Origin: Inquilinus ginsengisoli_A | GTDB lineage: Bacteria > Pseudomonadota > Alphaproteobacteria > DSM-16000 > Inquilinaceae | Assembly (NCBI RefSeq): GCF_031453975.1 | Contig: NZ_JAVDPW010000012.1 | Location: 1-64,000, forward strand | Direction: 5' to 3' | DNA: 64,000 bases | Shown here: piece after piece, positions 9,748-18,665 of the stretch | How the letters are laid out: the number at the start of each line of letters is the position of its first letter | Position numbering within the stretch: position 1 is the stretch's first letter | The notes under the pieces: generated by a model | Told to the model about the DNA's origin: nothing | Database searches by the model: none | The model's input: only the letters and a program-made list of their open reading frames with translations | Program-made: the position numbers and the translations under genes

Positions 9748-11061
9748 TCAGCCGGGCCCCGGCGCCCCCGTGACCCGCCAGATCACGTCGCCCACGTCGT
9801 CCGCCACCAGCACCGAGCCGTCCGGGCCGATGCTCACGCCCACCGGCCGGCCGTAGGAGGCGCGCTCGTCGGGCGACAGGAAGCCGGTCAGGATGTCGCG
9901 CACCGGCCCGGCGGGGCGTCCGTTCACGAACGGCACGAAGACCACCTTGTAGCCGGCCAGCGTGCTGCGGTTCCAGGAGCCGTGCTGGCCGATCGCCATG
10001 CCCTCGGGGAAGCCCGGCAGGGTGCCGGCCGGAAGCCAGCACAGGCCCAGCGACGCCGTGTGCCCGCCCAGGGCGAAGTCCGGGGTGATGGCCGAGGCGA
10101 CCAGCGCCGGGTCCTGCGGCACCCGGTCGTCCACGATCCTGTCCCAATAGCAGAAGGGCCAGCCGTAGAAGCCGCCGTCGCGCACCGATGTCAGATAGTC
10201 GGGGGGCGTCTCGTCACCCAGCCCGTCGCGCTCGTTGACCACCGTCCAGAGCGCCCCCGTCGTCGGCTCCCACGCCATGCCGACCGGATTGCGCAGGCCG
10301 CCGGCGAAGATGCGGGTCTTGCCGGTCTCGAGATCCAGCTCGTGGATGGCGGCCCGGCCTTCTTCCGCCGCCAGCCCGTGGTCTCCGATATTGCTGAGCG
10401 AGCCGACACCGATATAGAGCTTCCGCCCGTCGGGGCTCGGCAGCAGGCTGCGCGTCCAGTGCCCGCCGGGCTTCAGCTCGTTCAGCTTCCGTCCCGCGGC
10501 CGTGATCCGGGTGGCCCCGGCCGTGTACGGGAAGGCCACCACGCCATCGGTGTTGCCGACATAGAGCGTGTCGCCGAGCTGGGCCATGCCGAAGGGCTGG
10601 TTCAGCTTGTCGAGATACACCTCGCGGGTTTCGGCGACGCCGTCGCCATCGGCATCGCGCAGCAGCGTGATGCGGTTCGGGCTGACCCCCACCGCGGCAG
10701 CACGCTTCATCGTGCTGTGCATGGCGTAGTCGAAGACGGACTTGATGCCCCCCGGCGTGCTCAGCGCCTCGGCCACCAGAACGTCGCCATTCGGCAGGGC
10801 ATGGATCCAGCGCGGATGCACCAGGCCGGCGGCGAAGGCGTTGACCTGGAGCCCCGGCGCGGCGACCGGGGTGTGCCCCGCAGCCCAGCCTTTGGCGGTC
10901 GGCATCTTCAGCGTCGGAATGCTGCCCTGGGGCTTCGCCGTCGGGATCGCCGGCGCGCTGCCGAAGGCCGGCTTCTGCGGGCCGTCGTGCCGGTGCCGCA
11001 AACGGATCGCCACGGCGCCGATCAGCGCGACGACTTGAGCAAAAATGCCGGACAGGCTCAT
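9748..11061 (-). CDS. PQQ-dependent sugar dehydrogenase / L-sorbosone dehydrogenase-like protein
   Basis: The predicted product is 437 aa. ATG 11061 is preceded by GAGG at a normal distance and gives an N-terminus with one hydrophobic segment (about residues 4-20), a likely membrane anchor or uncleaved signal. A beta-propeller of the glucose/sorbosone dehydrogenase family follows. It contains HPRWIHALPNGDVLVAEA, LNQPFGMAQLGDTLYVGNTDG, GHWTRSLLPSPDGRKLYIGVGS, FAGGLRNPVGMAWEP and GQHGSWNRSTLAGYKVVF. Family members oxidise aldoses or sorbosone with PQQ in the periplasm, but the substrate cannot be read from the sequence. It lies 101 bp beyond the gamma-glutamyltransferase gene on the same strand, with a hairpin between, so it is probably a separate transcript. 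Confidence 0.8.
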   Translation of the reverse strand: MSLSGIFAQVVALIGAVAIRLRHRHDGPQKPAFGSAPAIPTAKPQGSIPTLKMPTAKGWAAGHTPVAAPGLQVNAFAAGLVHPRWIHALPNGDVLVAEALSTPGGIKSVFDYAMHSTMKRAAAVGVSPNRITLLRDADGDGVAETREVYLDKLNQPFGMAQLGDTLYVGNTDGVVAFPYTAGATRITAAGRKLNELKPGGHWTRSLLPSPDGRKLYIGVGSLSNIGDHGLAAEEGRAAIHELDLETGKTRIFAGGLRNPVGMAWEPTTGALWTVVNERDGLGDETPPDYLTSVRDGGFYGWPFCYWDRIVDDRVPQDPALVASAITPDFALGGHTASLGLCWLPAGTLPGFPEGMAIGQHGSWNRSTLAGYKVVFVPFVNGRPAGPVRDILTGFLSPDERASYGRPVGVSIGPDGSVLVADDVGDVIWRVTGAPGPG

Positions 11062-11121
11062 TTCGGTCCTCGAGCTGGAGATCGCCGTATCGAAACTAGG
11101 CTGAACCAGGGACGGACGGAA

Positions 11122-11151
11122 GACGGCTGGTGGCGATCCGCACCAGCCGTC
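11122..11151 (-). terminator. Hairpin after the peptide transporter/ggt operon
   Basis: A perfect 11-bp inverted repeat (GACGGCTGGTG / CACCAGCCGTC, arms 11122-11132 and 11141-11151) with an 8-nt loop lies just past the gamma-glutamyltransferase stop. It sits between that gene and the dehydrogenase and probably ends the long upstream operon. Confidence 0.6.
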
Positions 11152-11162
11152 GGCCCGGTCCC

Positions 11163-12959
11163 TCAGCGCCCCGCGGCGTAGGCCTGCATCAGCCGCGGCG
11201 TGGCGGCGGCGTGCAGCAGGCCGTCGGGGTCGCGGGCGGCGGCGACCAGGCGGCCGACCGTCCATTCCGGCGCCGTCTCCAGCGCGTGGCCGCGGCGGCG
11301 CAGATCCGCCAGCACCTCGGCGCCGAAGTTCTCCTCGGCCAGCAGGTGCCCGGGCTTGCGCTCCCGTGGGAAGAACGAGCTGGGGAAATGCGCCGTGTGG
11401 AACGTCGGCTGCTCGATCGCCTCCTGCAGGTTCAGCCCGTGATGGACATGGCGCAGGAACAGCTGCAGCTGCCACTGCTCCTGCTGGTCGCCGCCGGGCG
11501 AGCCGAACGCCATGTAGGGCTTGCCGTCGCGCAGGGCCAGCGAAGGGGTCAGGGTGGTGCGCGGCCGCTTGCCCGGCTCCAGGCTGGCCGGCAGCCCCGG
11601 CTCCAGCCAGAACATCTGGGCGCGGCTGTTCAGCATGAAGCCCAGCTCGGGGATCACCGGCGAGGATTGCAGCCAGCCGCCCGACGGCATCGCCGCGACC
11701 ATGTTGCCCCAGCGGTCGACAGCATCGATGTGGGTGGTGTCGCCGCGCCGGGCCGACAGCATCTCGGCCGTGGTCGGCTCGCTGTTCGCGGCCCCGGCGC
11801 CGCTGACCTTGGACAGCCGCTCCAGCGCCGCCATCACCCGGTCGACCTGGCCCTCATAACCGGCCACCCGGCCGGGCCGCAGCTCGCGCGACGCGGTGGC
11901 GCCGATCAGGCCGCGGCGGGCGTCGTTGTAGGCGTCGGACAGCAGCGCCTCGACCGGCACGTCGACGAAATCCGGGTCGCCGTAATAGATCTCGCGGTCG
12001 GCGAAGGCGAGCTTCATCGCCTCGGTCACGGTGTGGACGAAATCGGCGCTGGCCGGGCCCATCGCGGCCAGGTCGATGTCCCTCAAGAGGGCAAGGGTCT
12101 GCAGGAACACCGGCCCCTGGCCCCAGGGCCGGATCTTGGCCACGGTGTGGCCGTGATAGTCGTAGGTCAGCGGCGTGTCGTAGGTCGGACTCCAGCCCGC
12201 CATGTCGTCGCCGGTGATGACGCCGCGGTGGCGCCGCCCGCTCTCGTCCATCACCTCGGTGTTGCGCGAGAAGCGGTCGATCGCGTCGGCCACGAAGCCA
12301 CGGTAGAAGGCGTTGCGGGCCGCTTCGATCTGGCGCTCGCGGTCGCCGCCGACGGCCTCGGCCTCGCGCAGCACCCGCTTCCAGGTTTCGGCCAAAGCCG
12401 GGTTGCGGAACAGCCGCTTGGCCTGCGGCGCCACGCCGCCGGGCAGGAACACCGCGGCCGAGGTCGGCCATTCCGTCTCGAAGAAATCCTTCAGCCCGGC
12501 GATGGTGTCGGCCACCCGCGGCAGCATCGGGTGGCCGCCCTCGGCGTAGTGGATCGCCGGCTCCAGCACGTCGCGCACGGTCAGGGTGCCATGGTCGCGC
12601 AGCAGCACCATCCAGGCGCCGAAGGCGCCGGGGATGACAGTGGCCAGCAGGCCGTTGCCGGGGATCAGGTCCAGCCCCTCGCTCTTGTAATGGGCGATGG
12701 TGGCGCCGGCCGGGGCCGGGCCCTGGCCGCACAGCACCTCGGTCTTCCCGGTCTTGGCCGAGTGGAACACGATCGGCACGTCGCCGCCTGGGCCGACCAG
12801 ATGCGGCTCGACCACCTGCAGCACGAAGGCGGTGGCGACGCAGGAATCGAAGGCGTTGCCGCCGCGCTCCAGCATGGCCATGCCGGCGGCGCTGCCGAGC
12901 CAGTGGGTCGAGGTGACCATGCCGAAGGTGCCGAGCAGTTCGGGGCGGGTGGTGAACAT
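11163..12959 (-). CDS. ggt: Gamma-glutamyltransferase family protein
   Basis: The product is 598 aa and belongs to the Ntn-hydrolase gamma-glutamyltransferase family, whose members cleave the gamma-glutamyl bond of glutathione and similar peptides. The autoprocessing/catalytic threonine is Thr408 in RRGDTTHIDAVDRWGNMVA, equivalent to the TTHYSVVD motif of E. coli GGT. The large-subunit part carries GGNAFDSCVATAFVLQVVEPHLVGPGG. The small subunit has the oxyanion-type region MPSGGWLQSSP and the late TLTPSLALRDGKPYMAFGSPGGD motif. No signal peptide is visible, so the enzyme may be cytoplasmic and act on imported peptides. It is the last gene of the importer operon, 10 bp after the permease gene. 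Acylases of the same fold (cephalosporin acylase type) are an alternative. Confidence 0.85.
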   Translation of the reverse strand: MFTTRPELLGTFGMVTSTHWLGSAAGMAMLERGGNAFDSCVATAFVLQVVEPHLVGPGGDVPIVFHSAKTGKTEVLCGQGPAPAGATIAHYKSEGLDLIPGNGLLATVIPGAFGAWMVLLRDHGTLTVRDVLEPAIHYAEGGHPMLPRVADTIAGLKDFFETEWPTSAAVFLPGGVAPQAKRLFRNPALAETWKRVLREAEAVGGDRERQIEAARNAFYRGFVADAIDRFSRNTEVMDESGRRHRGVITGDDMAGWSPTYDTPLTYDYHGHTVAKIRPWGQGPVFLQTLALLRDIDLAAMGPASADFVHTVTEAMKLAFADREIYYGDPDFVDVPVEALLSDAYNDARRGLIGATASRELRPGRVAGYEGQVDRVMAALERLSKVSGAGAANSEPTTAEMLSARRGDTTHIDAVDRWGNMVAAMPSGGWLQSSPVIPELGFMLNSRAQMFWLEPGLPASLEPGKRPRTTLTPSLALRDGKPYMAFGSPGGDQQEQWQLQLFLRHVHHGLNLQEAIEQPTFHTAHFPSSFFPRERKPGHLLAEENFGAEVLADLRRRGHALETAPEWTVGRLVAAARDPDGLLHAAATPRLMQAYAAGR

Positions 12960-12969
12960 GGGATGTCTC

Positions 12970-13842
12970 TCAGCTTTCGCGGGGGTCGAGGGCGTCGCGC
13001 AATCCGTCGCCCAGCAGGTTGAAGCCCAGCACGACCAGGAAGATCGCGCCGCCCGGGAAGATCGACATCCAGGGCGCCTGGCTCATGAAGTTCTTGGCGG
13101 TGTTCAGCATCGAGCCCCAGGACGGGCTCGGCGGCTGCTGCCCGAGGCCGAGGAAGGACAGGCTGGCCTCGGCGATGATCGCGGTGGCGATGGTCAGGGT
13201 GGCCTGCACGATCAGGGGCGGCAGCACATTGGGCAGGATGTAGCGGATGATGATCCAGCGGTCGGGCAGGCCGATCGACCGCGCACCCTCGACATAGTCC
13301 TCGGTCTTGATGCTCAGCACCTGGCCGCGGGTCAGGCGGATGAACAGCGGCATCGCCGACAGGCCGATCGCGATCATCGCGTTGGACAGGCTGGGGCCGA
13401 GGAAGGCGGCCAGGGCGATCGCCAGGATCAGGAATGGGATCGCCAGCATCGCCTCGGTGGCGCGCGAGATGGCGCCGTCGACCAGCCCGCCGTAATAGCC
13501 GGCCATCAGGCCGAAGGGCACGCCGACCGCCATCGCGATGGCGACCGAGATCACCCCGGCCGACAGCGAGGCGCGGGCGCCGTAGGCCAGGCGGGTGAAG
13601 ATGTCGCGGCCGAGGTCGTCGGTGCCCAGCCAATGGGCGGCGGACGGCGCCTTGCGGATGGTCAGGAAGCTGGTCTGCAGCGGGTCCTGCCCGCTGACCA
13701 CCGCGGCGAAGACCGCGAGGAAGACGAAGCCGAGCACCAGCACGGCGCCGACCACCGCGCCCCGGTTGCGCAGGAACTTGGCCAGGCCGCGGTGGCGCCG
13801 CTTCGGCGCGGCCGCTTCCGGGGCCAGGGCGGTCGCGGTCAT
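12970..13842 (-). CDS. Dipeptide-type ABC transporter permease (DppC/GsiD-like)
   Basis: The product is 290 aa. ATG 13842 overlaps the stop codon of the upstream permease gene (ATGA), so the pair is translationally coupled. The protein has the family layout: a cytoplasmic N-terminus, one membrane helix (about residues 30-52), a periplasmic loop with HWLGTDDLGRDIFTRLAYGARAS, then five helices. The EAA loop is EDYVEGARSIGLPDRWIIIRYILPN, which contacts the ATPase. It pairs with the DppB-like permease and the two ATPases encoded upstream. Confidence 0.88.
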   Translation of the reverse strand: MTATALAPEAAAPKRRHRGLAKFLRNRGAVVGAVLVLGFVFLAVFAAVVSGQDPLQTSFLTIRKAPSAAHWLGTDDLGRDIFTRLAYGARASLSAGVISVAIAMAVGVPFGLMAGYYGGLVDGAISRATEAMLAIPFLILAIALAAFLGPSLSNAMIAIGLSAMPLFIRLTRGQVLSIKTEDYVEGARSIGLPDRWIIIRYILPNVLPPLIVQATLTIATAIIAEASLSFLGLGQQPPSPSWGSMLNTAKNFMSQAPWMSIFPGGAIFLVVLGFNLLGDGLRDALDPRES

Positions 13843-14786
13843 GACGGGTGCCTCAGCCGCGGGTTGATCAGGACGTACAGGATGTCGGCCAGCAGGTTCA
13901 TGGCGATGAAGCCGATCGCGGTGCACAGCACCACGCCCTGCACCACCGCGTAGTCGCGGTTGAACACGGCGTCGACGATCAGCTTGCCGAAGCCGGGGAT
14001 GGTGAAGACCTGCTCGGTCAGCACAGCGCCGGCCAGCAGCTCGCCGAACAGCAGCGTCACCAGGGTGACGATCGGCACCAGCGCGTTGCGGAAGGCGTGC
14101 TTCAGCACCACCGCCGGGCTCAGCAGCCCTTTGGCCCGCGCGGTGCGGATGTAGTCGGAGCGCAGCACGCCGAGCATGGCCGAGCGGGTGTGCCGCATCA
14201 GCGTGGCCGCCAGGGCGTTGCCCAGCACGAAGGCCGGCATCAGCATGGTCTTCAGGCTGAGCCAGAGGTCCTGCGACGGCGACACGTAGCCCGAGGCCGG
14301 CAGCAGCTTCCACTCCACCGAGACCAGCAGGATCAGCATGATGCCGAGCCAGAAGTTCGGGATCGACAGGCCGGACAGGGCGAAGACATTGGCGCCGTAG
14401 TCGACCGCCGTGCCCTTGTACACCGCCGCCAGGATGCCGGCGGGGATGCCGATCACCAGGGCGAAGACCATGGCCATGGCGGCCAGCTGGATGGTCACCG
14501 GCAGCTTCTGGGCGATCAGCTCGGTCACCGGCGCGTCGGTGCGCAGCGAGATGCCGAAATCGCCCTGCACCACCTGGCCGATCCAGGCGAAGTACTGCAG
14601 CGGCAGCGGGTCGTCGAGCCGGTACTTGTCGCGCAGGTAGGACAGCACCGCGGGGTCGCGCTCCTCCCCCGCCATGGCCAGCACCGGGTCGCCCGGCAGC
14701 ATCTTCTGCAGGGTGAAGACCAGCATCGACACCAGCACCAGCGTCGGCAGCGCCACCATGAACCGGCGGAGGATGATGCGGATCAT
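13839..14786 (-). CDS. Dipeptide-type ABC transporter permease (DppB/GsiC-like)
   Basis: The product is 315 aa with six predicted membrane helices. The N-terminal helix (IIRRFMVALPTLVLVSMLVF-like) is followed by a periplasmic region with PGDPVLAMAGEERDP and GDFGISLRTDAPV, typical of DppB/OppB. The EAA loop is SDYIRTARAKGLLSPAVVLKHAFRNA. It forms the inner-membrane channel with the DppC-like protein. The 205-bp gap before it holds a hairpin repeat, which may reduce permease expression relative to the binding protein. Confidence 0.88.
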   Translation of the reverse strand: MIRIILRRFMVALPTLVLVSMLVFTLQKMLPGDPVLAMAGEERDPAVLSYLRDKYRLDDPLPLQYFAWIGQVVQGDFGISLRTDAPVTELIAQKLPVTIQLAAMAMVFALVIGIPAGILAAVYKGTAVDYGANVFALSGLSIPNFWLGIMLILLVSVEWKLLPASGYVSPSQDLWLSLKTMLMPAFVLGNALAATLMRHTRSAMLGVLRSDYIRTARAKGLLSPAVVLKHAFRNALVPIVTLVTLLFGELLAGAVLTEQVFTIPGFGKLIVDAVFNRDYAVVQGVVLCTAIGFIAMNLLADILYVLINPRLRHPS

Positions 14787-14817
14787 GGGCGGTGGATCCC
14801 GGAGGTACGTTCGCGTT

Positions 14818-14947
14818 GCCTCTCCCGCCGGATGCGGGAGAGGCCGGGCTTGCGCAGCGAGACCGGGTGAGGGCTGGTCCCGGCCTCGACAAACGCCCTC
14901 ACTCGGAGCCGCCGCGCGTCTCCGACCTCTCCCGCAAGCGGGAGAGG
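14818..14947. repeat. Paired hairpin element of the CCTCTCCCGC family
   Basis: Two hairpins with the same stem bracket this element. They are GCCTCTCCCGC / GCGGGAGAGGC (14818-14844, 5-nt loop) and CCTCTCCCGC / GCGGGAGAGG (14926-14947, 2-nt loop). About 80 bases with a GGGTGAGGGC / GCCCTCACTC partial match lie between them. The stem recurs at 49758-49790. The structure resembles REP/BIME elements and sits in the transcribed gap between the binding protein and permease genes, where it could stabilise upstream mRNA. Confidence 0.75.
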
Positions 14948-14991
14948 CAATAGGTTGAGCCGATCGGCAGCTTGCTCCGTCGCGAGCATCC

Positions 14992-16494
14992 TCAGCCCTC
15001 GATGCTCATGCCCTTCAGGCGGATCATGCCGTCGGGGTAGGCGGTGAAGCCCTTCACCTTGGTCGACAGCACGAAGGGCCAGGGCTGGTAGTAGGTGTAG
15101 ATGATCGGCAGCTCGTCCTCGAGGATGGCCTGGGCCTGGTCGTACAGCTCCTTGCGCTTGGCCTGGTCCGGCGACTGGCGGGCGGCGTCCAAGAGCTTGT
15201 CGACCTCGGGGTTGCAGTACTTGCCGTCGTTCAGGTTGCCCTTGCAGGTGACGAAGGCGTGGATGTTGCCGTCTGGGTCGACCCGGCCGGACCAGCCGAC
15301 CTGCTCGGCCTCGAAATTGCCCGACGCCGCTTCCTTCATCATCGCCGCGAATTCGGTGGCGCGCAGCTTGATGTCGAAGCCGGCCTCGGACGCCATCGCC
15401 TGGGTCAGCTCGGCGATCTGCTGCGCCGTGGTGCCGGTGCCGAAGGTCAGCTCGAACGACACCCGCTCGTGCCCGGCCTCCTTCAGCAGCTGCTTGGCCT
15501 TCTCGACGTCGCGCTGCCGCACCGGGAACTTGTCGCTGAGATAGGGGCTGGCCTCGGGGAAGGGCTGCTGCGCCGGGGCGTACAGGCCGGCGCCGACCAC
15601 CTGATTGATGACGTTGCGGTCGACCGCCAGCTCCAGCGCCTGGCGCACCCGCTTGTCCTGGCCCAGCGGGTTCTTGGCGCGGTCGCCGTTGCCGGTGTTG
15701 ATGGTGATGCCCTGGTAGCCGATGCCGGTCACCGGCGCGAACACCAGGTTCGGGTCGGCCTTCACCGCCGCCACGTCGGACGGGGCCAGCCGTTCCAGCA
15801 TGTCCAGGTCGCCGGCCTGCAGGTTGGCCAGCCGCACCGTGGTGTCCGGGATCGGCTGGAACACCACCTTGTCGATCTTGTAGTTCGCGGCGTCCCAGTA
15901 GCCGGCGTATTTCTGCAGCACGATGCGGTCGTTCTGCACCCGCTCGACGAAGCTGTAGGGGCCGGAGCACACCGGCTTCTGCCCGAAATCCCCGGCGGCG
16001 AAGGCCTTGGGCGACAGCATCATGCCGGCGCGGTCGGACAGCTGGGCCAGCAGGGTGGCGTCGGGCCGCGACAGCTTGATCGCCACCGTCTTGGGGTCGA
16101 CCGCGACGACATCGGCGACCGAAGCCAGCTCGCTCTTGCGCAGGCTGTCCGGCAGGGTGCGGGCGCGGTCGAGATTGGCCTTCACCGCGGTGGCGTCGAT
16201 CGGGTCGCCATCCTGGAAGGTGATGCCGTCGCGCAGGGTGAAGGTCAGGGTCAGGTTGTCGTCGCTCCACGACCACGCCGTCGCCAGCTTGGGCACGAAG
16301 CCCAGCTCGGGGTTGATGTCGAGCAGCTTGTCGCAGAGCGAGGCGAAGACGATGCGGCCGACGAAGGTCCGCGCCCGGTGCGGGTCGAGCACGTCGGGGT
16401 CCTCGTTCAGCCCGATCCGCAGCGTGGTCTGGCCGTAGGCCGTGCCGCTCAGCAGAATGCCGGCGGCGATGGCCAGGAGAGTGCGTGCGCGCAT
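14992..16494 (-). CDS. Peptide-type ABC transporter substrate-binding protein (SBP_bac_5 family)
   Basis: The product is 500 aa, with a classical signal peptide of about 22 residues (MRARTLLAIAAGILLSGTAYG, cleaved before Q). The mature protein is a cluster C periplasmic binding protein. It contains LRIGLNEDPDVLDPHRART, FTLRDGITFQDGDPIDATAVKAN (close to the family signature) and GIGYQGITINTGNGDRAKNP. Relatives bind di- and oligopeptides, glutathione (GsiB), nickel or opines. The ggt gene in the same operon favours a gamma-glutamyl peptide. The gene follows the DppF-type ATPase gene by 24 bp. Confidence 0.88.
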   Translation of the reverse strand: MRARTLLAIAAGILLSGTAYGQTTLRIGLNEDPDVLDPHRARTFVGRIVFASLCDKLLDINPELGFVPKLATAWSWSDDNLTLTFTLRDGITFQDGDPIDATAVKANLDRARTLPDSLRKSELASVADVVAVDPKTVAIKLSRPDATLLAQLSDRAGMMLSPKAFAAGDFGQKPVCSGPYSFVERVQNDRIVLQKYAGYWDAANYKIDKVVFQPIPDTTVRLANLQAGDLDMLERLAPSDVAAVKADPNLVFAPVTGIGYQGITINTGNGDRAKNPLGQDKRVRQALELAVDRNVINQVVGAGLYAPAQQPFPEASPYLSDKFPVRQRDVEKAKQLLKEAGHERVSFELTFGTGTTAQQIAELTQAMASEAGFDIKLRATEFAAMMKEAASGNFEAEQVGWSGRVDPDGNIHAFVTCKGNLNDGKYCNPEVDKLLDAARQSPDQAKRKELYDQAQAILEDELPIIYTYYQPWPFVLSTKVKGFTAYPDGMIRLKGMSIEG

Positions 16495-16518
16495 GAAGTG
16501 AGCCTCCTTTCGGGTTTC

Positions 16519-17616
16519 TTATGGGTGGACCGCCGCGGCATCCTTCTGCCGGGCGCGATAGAGCGACAGCCGGGCCGCCAGGTTGGGCGGCGTCGGCGGC
16601 GCGACCAGGGCGCCGGACCCGGCATCCTGGATCTCGCGCCAGAAATGGCAGGCGACGGTGCGGCCGGGCGCGGCCTCCTCCACCGGCGGCCGGGCCTCGG
16701 AGCACAGCGGCCTGGCATGCGGGCAGCGGGTGTGGAAGCGGCAGCCGGGCGGTGGCGCGGTCGGGCTGGGCACGTCGCCCTGCAGCAGCGTCTTGGCCTG
16801 GCGCCCGGCCGGGCTGGGCACCGGGATCGCCTTCATCAGCGCCTGGGTGTAGGGGTGCAGCGGCGCGTCGAACAGCGCGTCGACCGGCGCCTGCTCGACG
16901 ATCTCGCCGAGATACATCACCGCCACCCGGTCGCTCATGTGGCGGATCACGGCCAAGTCGTGGGCCACGATCACCAGGGTCAGGCCGAAGCGCTCCTTCA
17001 GCTCCTCCAGCAGGTTGATCACCTGGGCCTGGATCGAGACGTCCAGCGCCGACACCGGCTCGTCGCCGACGATCAGCACCGGCTTCCCGGCCAGCGCCCG
17101 GGCGATGCCGATGCGCTGGCGCTGGCCGCCGGAGAATTCATGGGGATAGCGCCCGGCATGGTCCGGCAGCAGGCCGACGATGCGCAGCAGCTCCGCCACC
17201 CGCTCGCGCCGCTCGGCCCGGCCGGCCAGGCGGTGCAGCCAGATCGGCTCGCCGATGATGTCGCCGACGGTCATGCGCGGGTTGAGCGAGGCGTAGGGGT
17301 CCTGGAAGATGATCTGCAGCTCGCGCCGCAGCCCCCGCATCTCCGTCGCCGACAGCGCCATCAGGCTGCGGCCGCGATAGACCACGTCGCCCGCGGTCGG
17401 CTCGATCAGCCGCAGCAGCAGCCGGCCCAGGGTGGACTTGCCGCAGCCGGATTCGCCGACCACGGCGAAGGTCTCGCCCGGCCGGATCGCCAGCGACACG
17501 CCGTCGACCGCATGCACCAGCGGCGACCCGCCCAGCAGGCTGTGGCCGCCGCCGAAGCGCTTGACCAGGGCCTTTGCTTCCAGGAGGGGCGCGTCGGTCG
17601 TGATGGCGTCGCTCAT
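16519..17616 (-). CDS. Dipeptide-type ABC transporter ATP-binding protein (DppF/OppF-like)
   Basis: The product is 365 aa and couples ATP hydrolysis to peptide import. It shows Walker A GESGCGKST, signature EFSGGQRQRIGIARALAG and Walker B VLIVGDEPVSALD. Its C-terminal oligopeptide-transporter extension carries CRFHTRCPHARPLC, whose cysteines may hold an iron-sulfur cluster as in DppD/DppF. The start codon overlaps the stop of the DppD-like gene by 4 bp. Confidence 0.9.
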   Translation of the reverse strand: MSDAITTDAPLLEAKALVKRFGGGHSLLGGSPLVHAVDGVSLAIRPGETFAVVGESGCGKSTLGRLLLRLIEPTAGDVVYRGRSLMALSATEMRGLRRELQIIFQDPYASLNPRMTVGDIIGEPIWLHRLAGRAERRERVAELLRIVGLLPDHAGRYPHEFSGGQRQRIGIARALAGKPVLIVGDEPVSALDVSIQAQVINLLEELKERFGLTLVIVAHDLAVIRHMSDRVAVMYLGEIVEQAPVDALFDAPLHPYTQALMKAIPVPSPAGRQAKTLLQGDVPSPTAPPPGCRFHTRCPHARPLCSEARPPVEEAAPGRTVACHFWREIQDAGSGALVAPPTPPNLAARLSLYRARQKDAAAVHP

Positions 17617-18665
17617 GCCGGGCCTCCGGCGTGCAGTTCCAGCGGGGCGAACCAGCAGGCGGCGCGGTGGTCGGGCCCGACCAGCTGGGCGGGCGGCGCC
17701 TCGGCGGTGCAGCGTGGTGCTGCGAAGGGGCAGCGCGGGGCGAAGCGGCAGCCCGCCGGCATGCGGTCGGCCGGCGGCACCGTGCCGGGGATGGTGGCCA
17801 GCCGCCCGGCGCGCCGGCCCAGCGAGGGCACCGACCCCATCAGCCCGATGGTGTAGGGGTGCTGCGGGTCCGCGAAGATGGCGTCGACCGGGCCGGATTC
17901 GACGATGCGGCCGGCATACATCACCGCCACCTGGTCGGCGACCTCCGCCACCACGCCCAGGTCGTGGGTGATCAGGATCATGGCGGTGCCGGTCTCGTCC
18001 TGCAGCCGCCGCACCAGCGCCAGGATCTGCGCCTGGATGGTGACATCAAGGGCGGTGGTCGGCTCGTCGGCGATCAGCAGCTGCGGGTCGTTGGCCAGCG
18101 ACATCGCGATCATGGCGCGCTGGCGCATGCCGCCCGACAGCTGGTGCGGATAGGCGTCCAGCCGCTTCTCCGGCGCCGGGATGCGCACCCGGCGCAGCAT
18201 CTCCAGCGCCAGGCTGCGCGCCTCGGCCTTGCCCATCGCCCGGTGGCGGCGGATGCCTTCGGCGATCTGGTTGCCGATGGTGAAGGCCGGGTTCAGGCTG
18301 GTCATCGGCTCCTGGAAGATCATCGCCATGCGGCTGCCGCGGATGTCGGCGCGCTGCCGGTCGGTCAGGCGGAACAGGTCGCGCCCCTCGAACATGGCGG
18401 TGCCGGAGGTGATCTGCGCCACCGGCGGCAGCAGGCCCATCAGCCCCAGCGCGGTGATGCTCTTGCCGCAGCCGGATTCGCCGACGATGCACAGGGTCTC
18501 GCCGCGGGCGACCGAGAGGGAGACGCCGTCGACCAGGTTGCGGCCGCTGGAGACGCCGGACAGGCTCAGACCGAAATTCTCGACCGCCAGGACCACCTCG
18601 CGGGCCGGTGCCGCATCGGGGGTGGCGGCCATCGGGGTCGGGGCGATACCGATGTCAGAGGCCAT
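17613..18665 (-). CDS. Dipeptide-type ABC transporter ATP-binding protein (DppD-like)
   Basis: The product is 350 aa. I place the start at ATG 18665 (MASDIGIAPTPM), because GGAGG lies seven bases upstream; a longer frame to 18743 would overlap the regulator gene further and has no ribosome site. Motifs are Walker A GESGCGKSI, signature LSGGMRQRAMIAMSLAN and Walker B LLIADEPTTALD. The C-terminal extension has CRFAPRCPFAAPRC. The gene overlaps the end of the regulator gene by 11 bp, which ties the regulator to the transporter operon. Confidence 0.9.
   Translation of the reverse strand: MASDIGIAPTPMAATPDAAPAREVVLAVENFGLSLSGVSSGRNLVDGVSLSVARGETLCIVGESGCGKSITALGLMGLLPPVAQITSGTAMFEGRDLFRLTDRQRADIRGSRMAMIFQEPMTSLNPAFTIGNQIAEGIRRHRAMGKAEARSLALEMLRRVRIPAPEKRLDAYPHQLSGGMRQRAMIAMSLANDPQLLIADEPTTALDVTIQAQILALVRRLQDETGTAMILITHDLGVVAEVADQVAVMYAGRIVESGPVDAIFADPQHPYTIGLMGSVPSLGRRAGRLATIPGTVPPADRMPAGCRFAPRCPFAAPRCTAEAPPAQLVGPDHRAACWFAPLELHAGGPA

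Noticed and set aside
9568..11181. 537-codon plus-strand frame over the dehydrogenase gene
   Set aside because: Composition is that of an antisense shadow (Arg/Ala/Gly-rich, no motif). The minus-strand frame is a recognisable beta-propeller enzyme.
14783..16705. 640-codon open frame antiparallel in frame to the binding-protein region
   Set aside because: It is another frame of the same strand across the real binding-protein gene, arginine/glycine-rich, without domains. The 500-residue frame has a signal peptide and clear family motifs.
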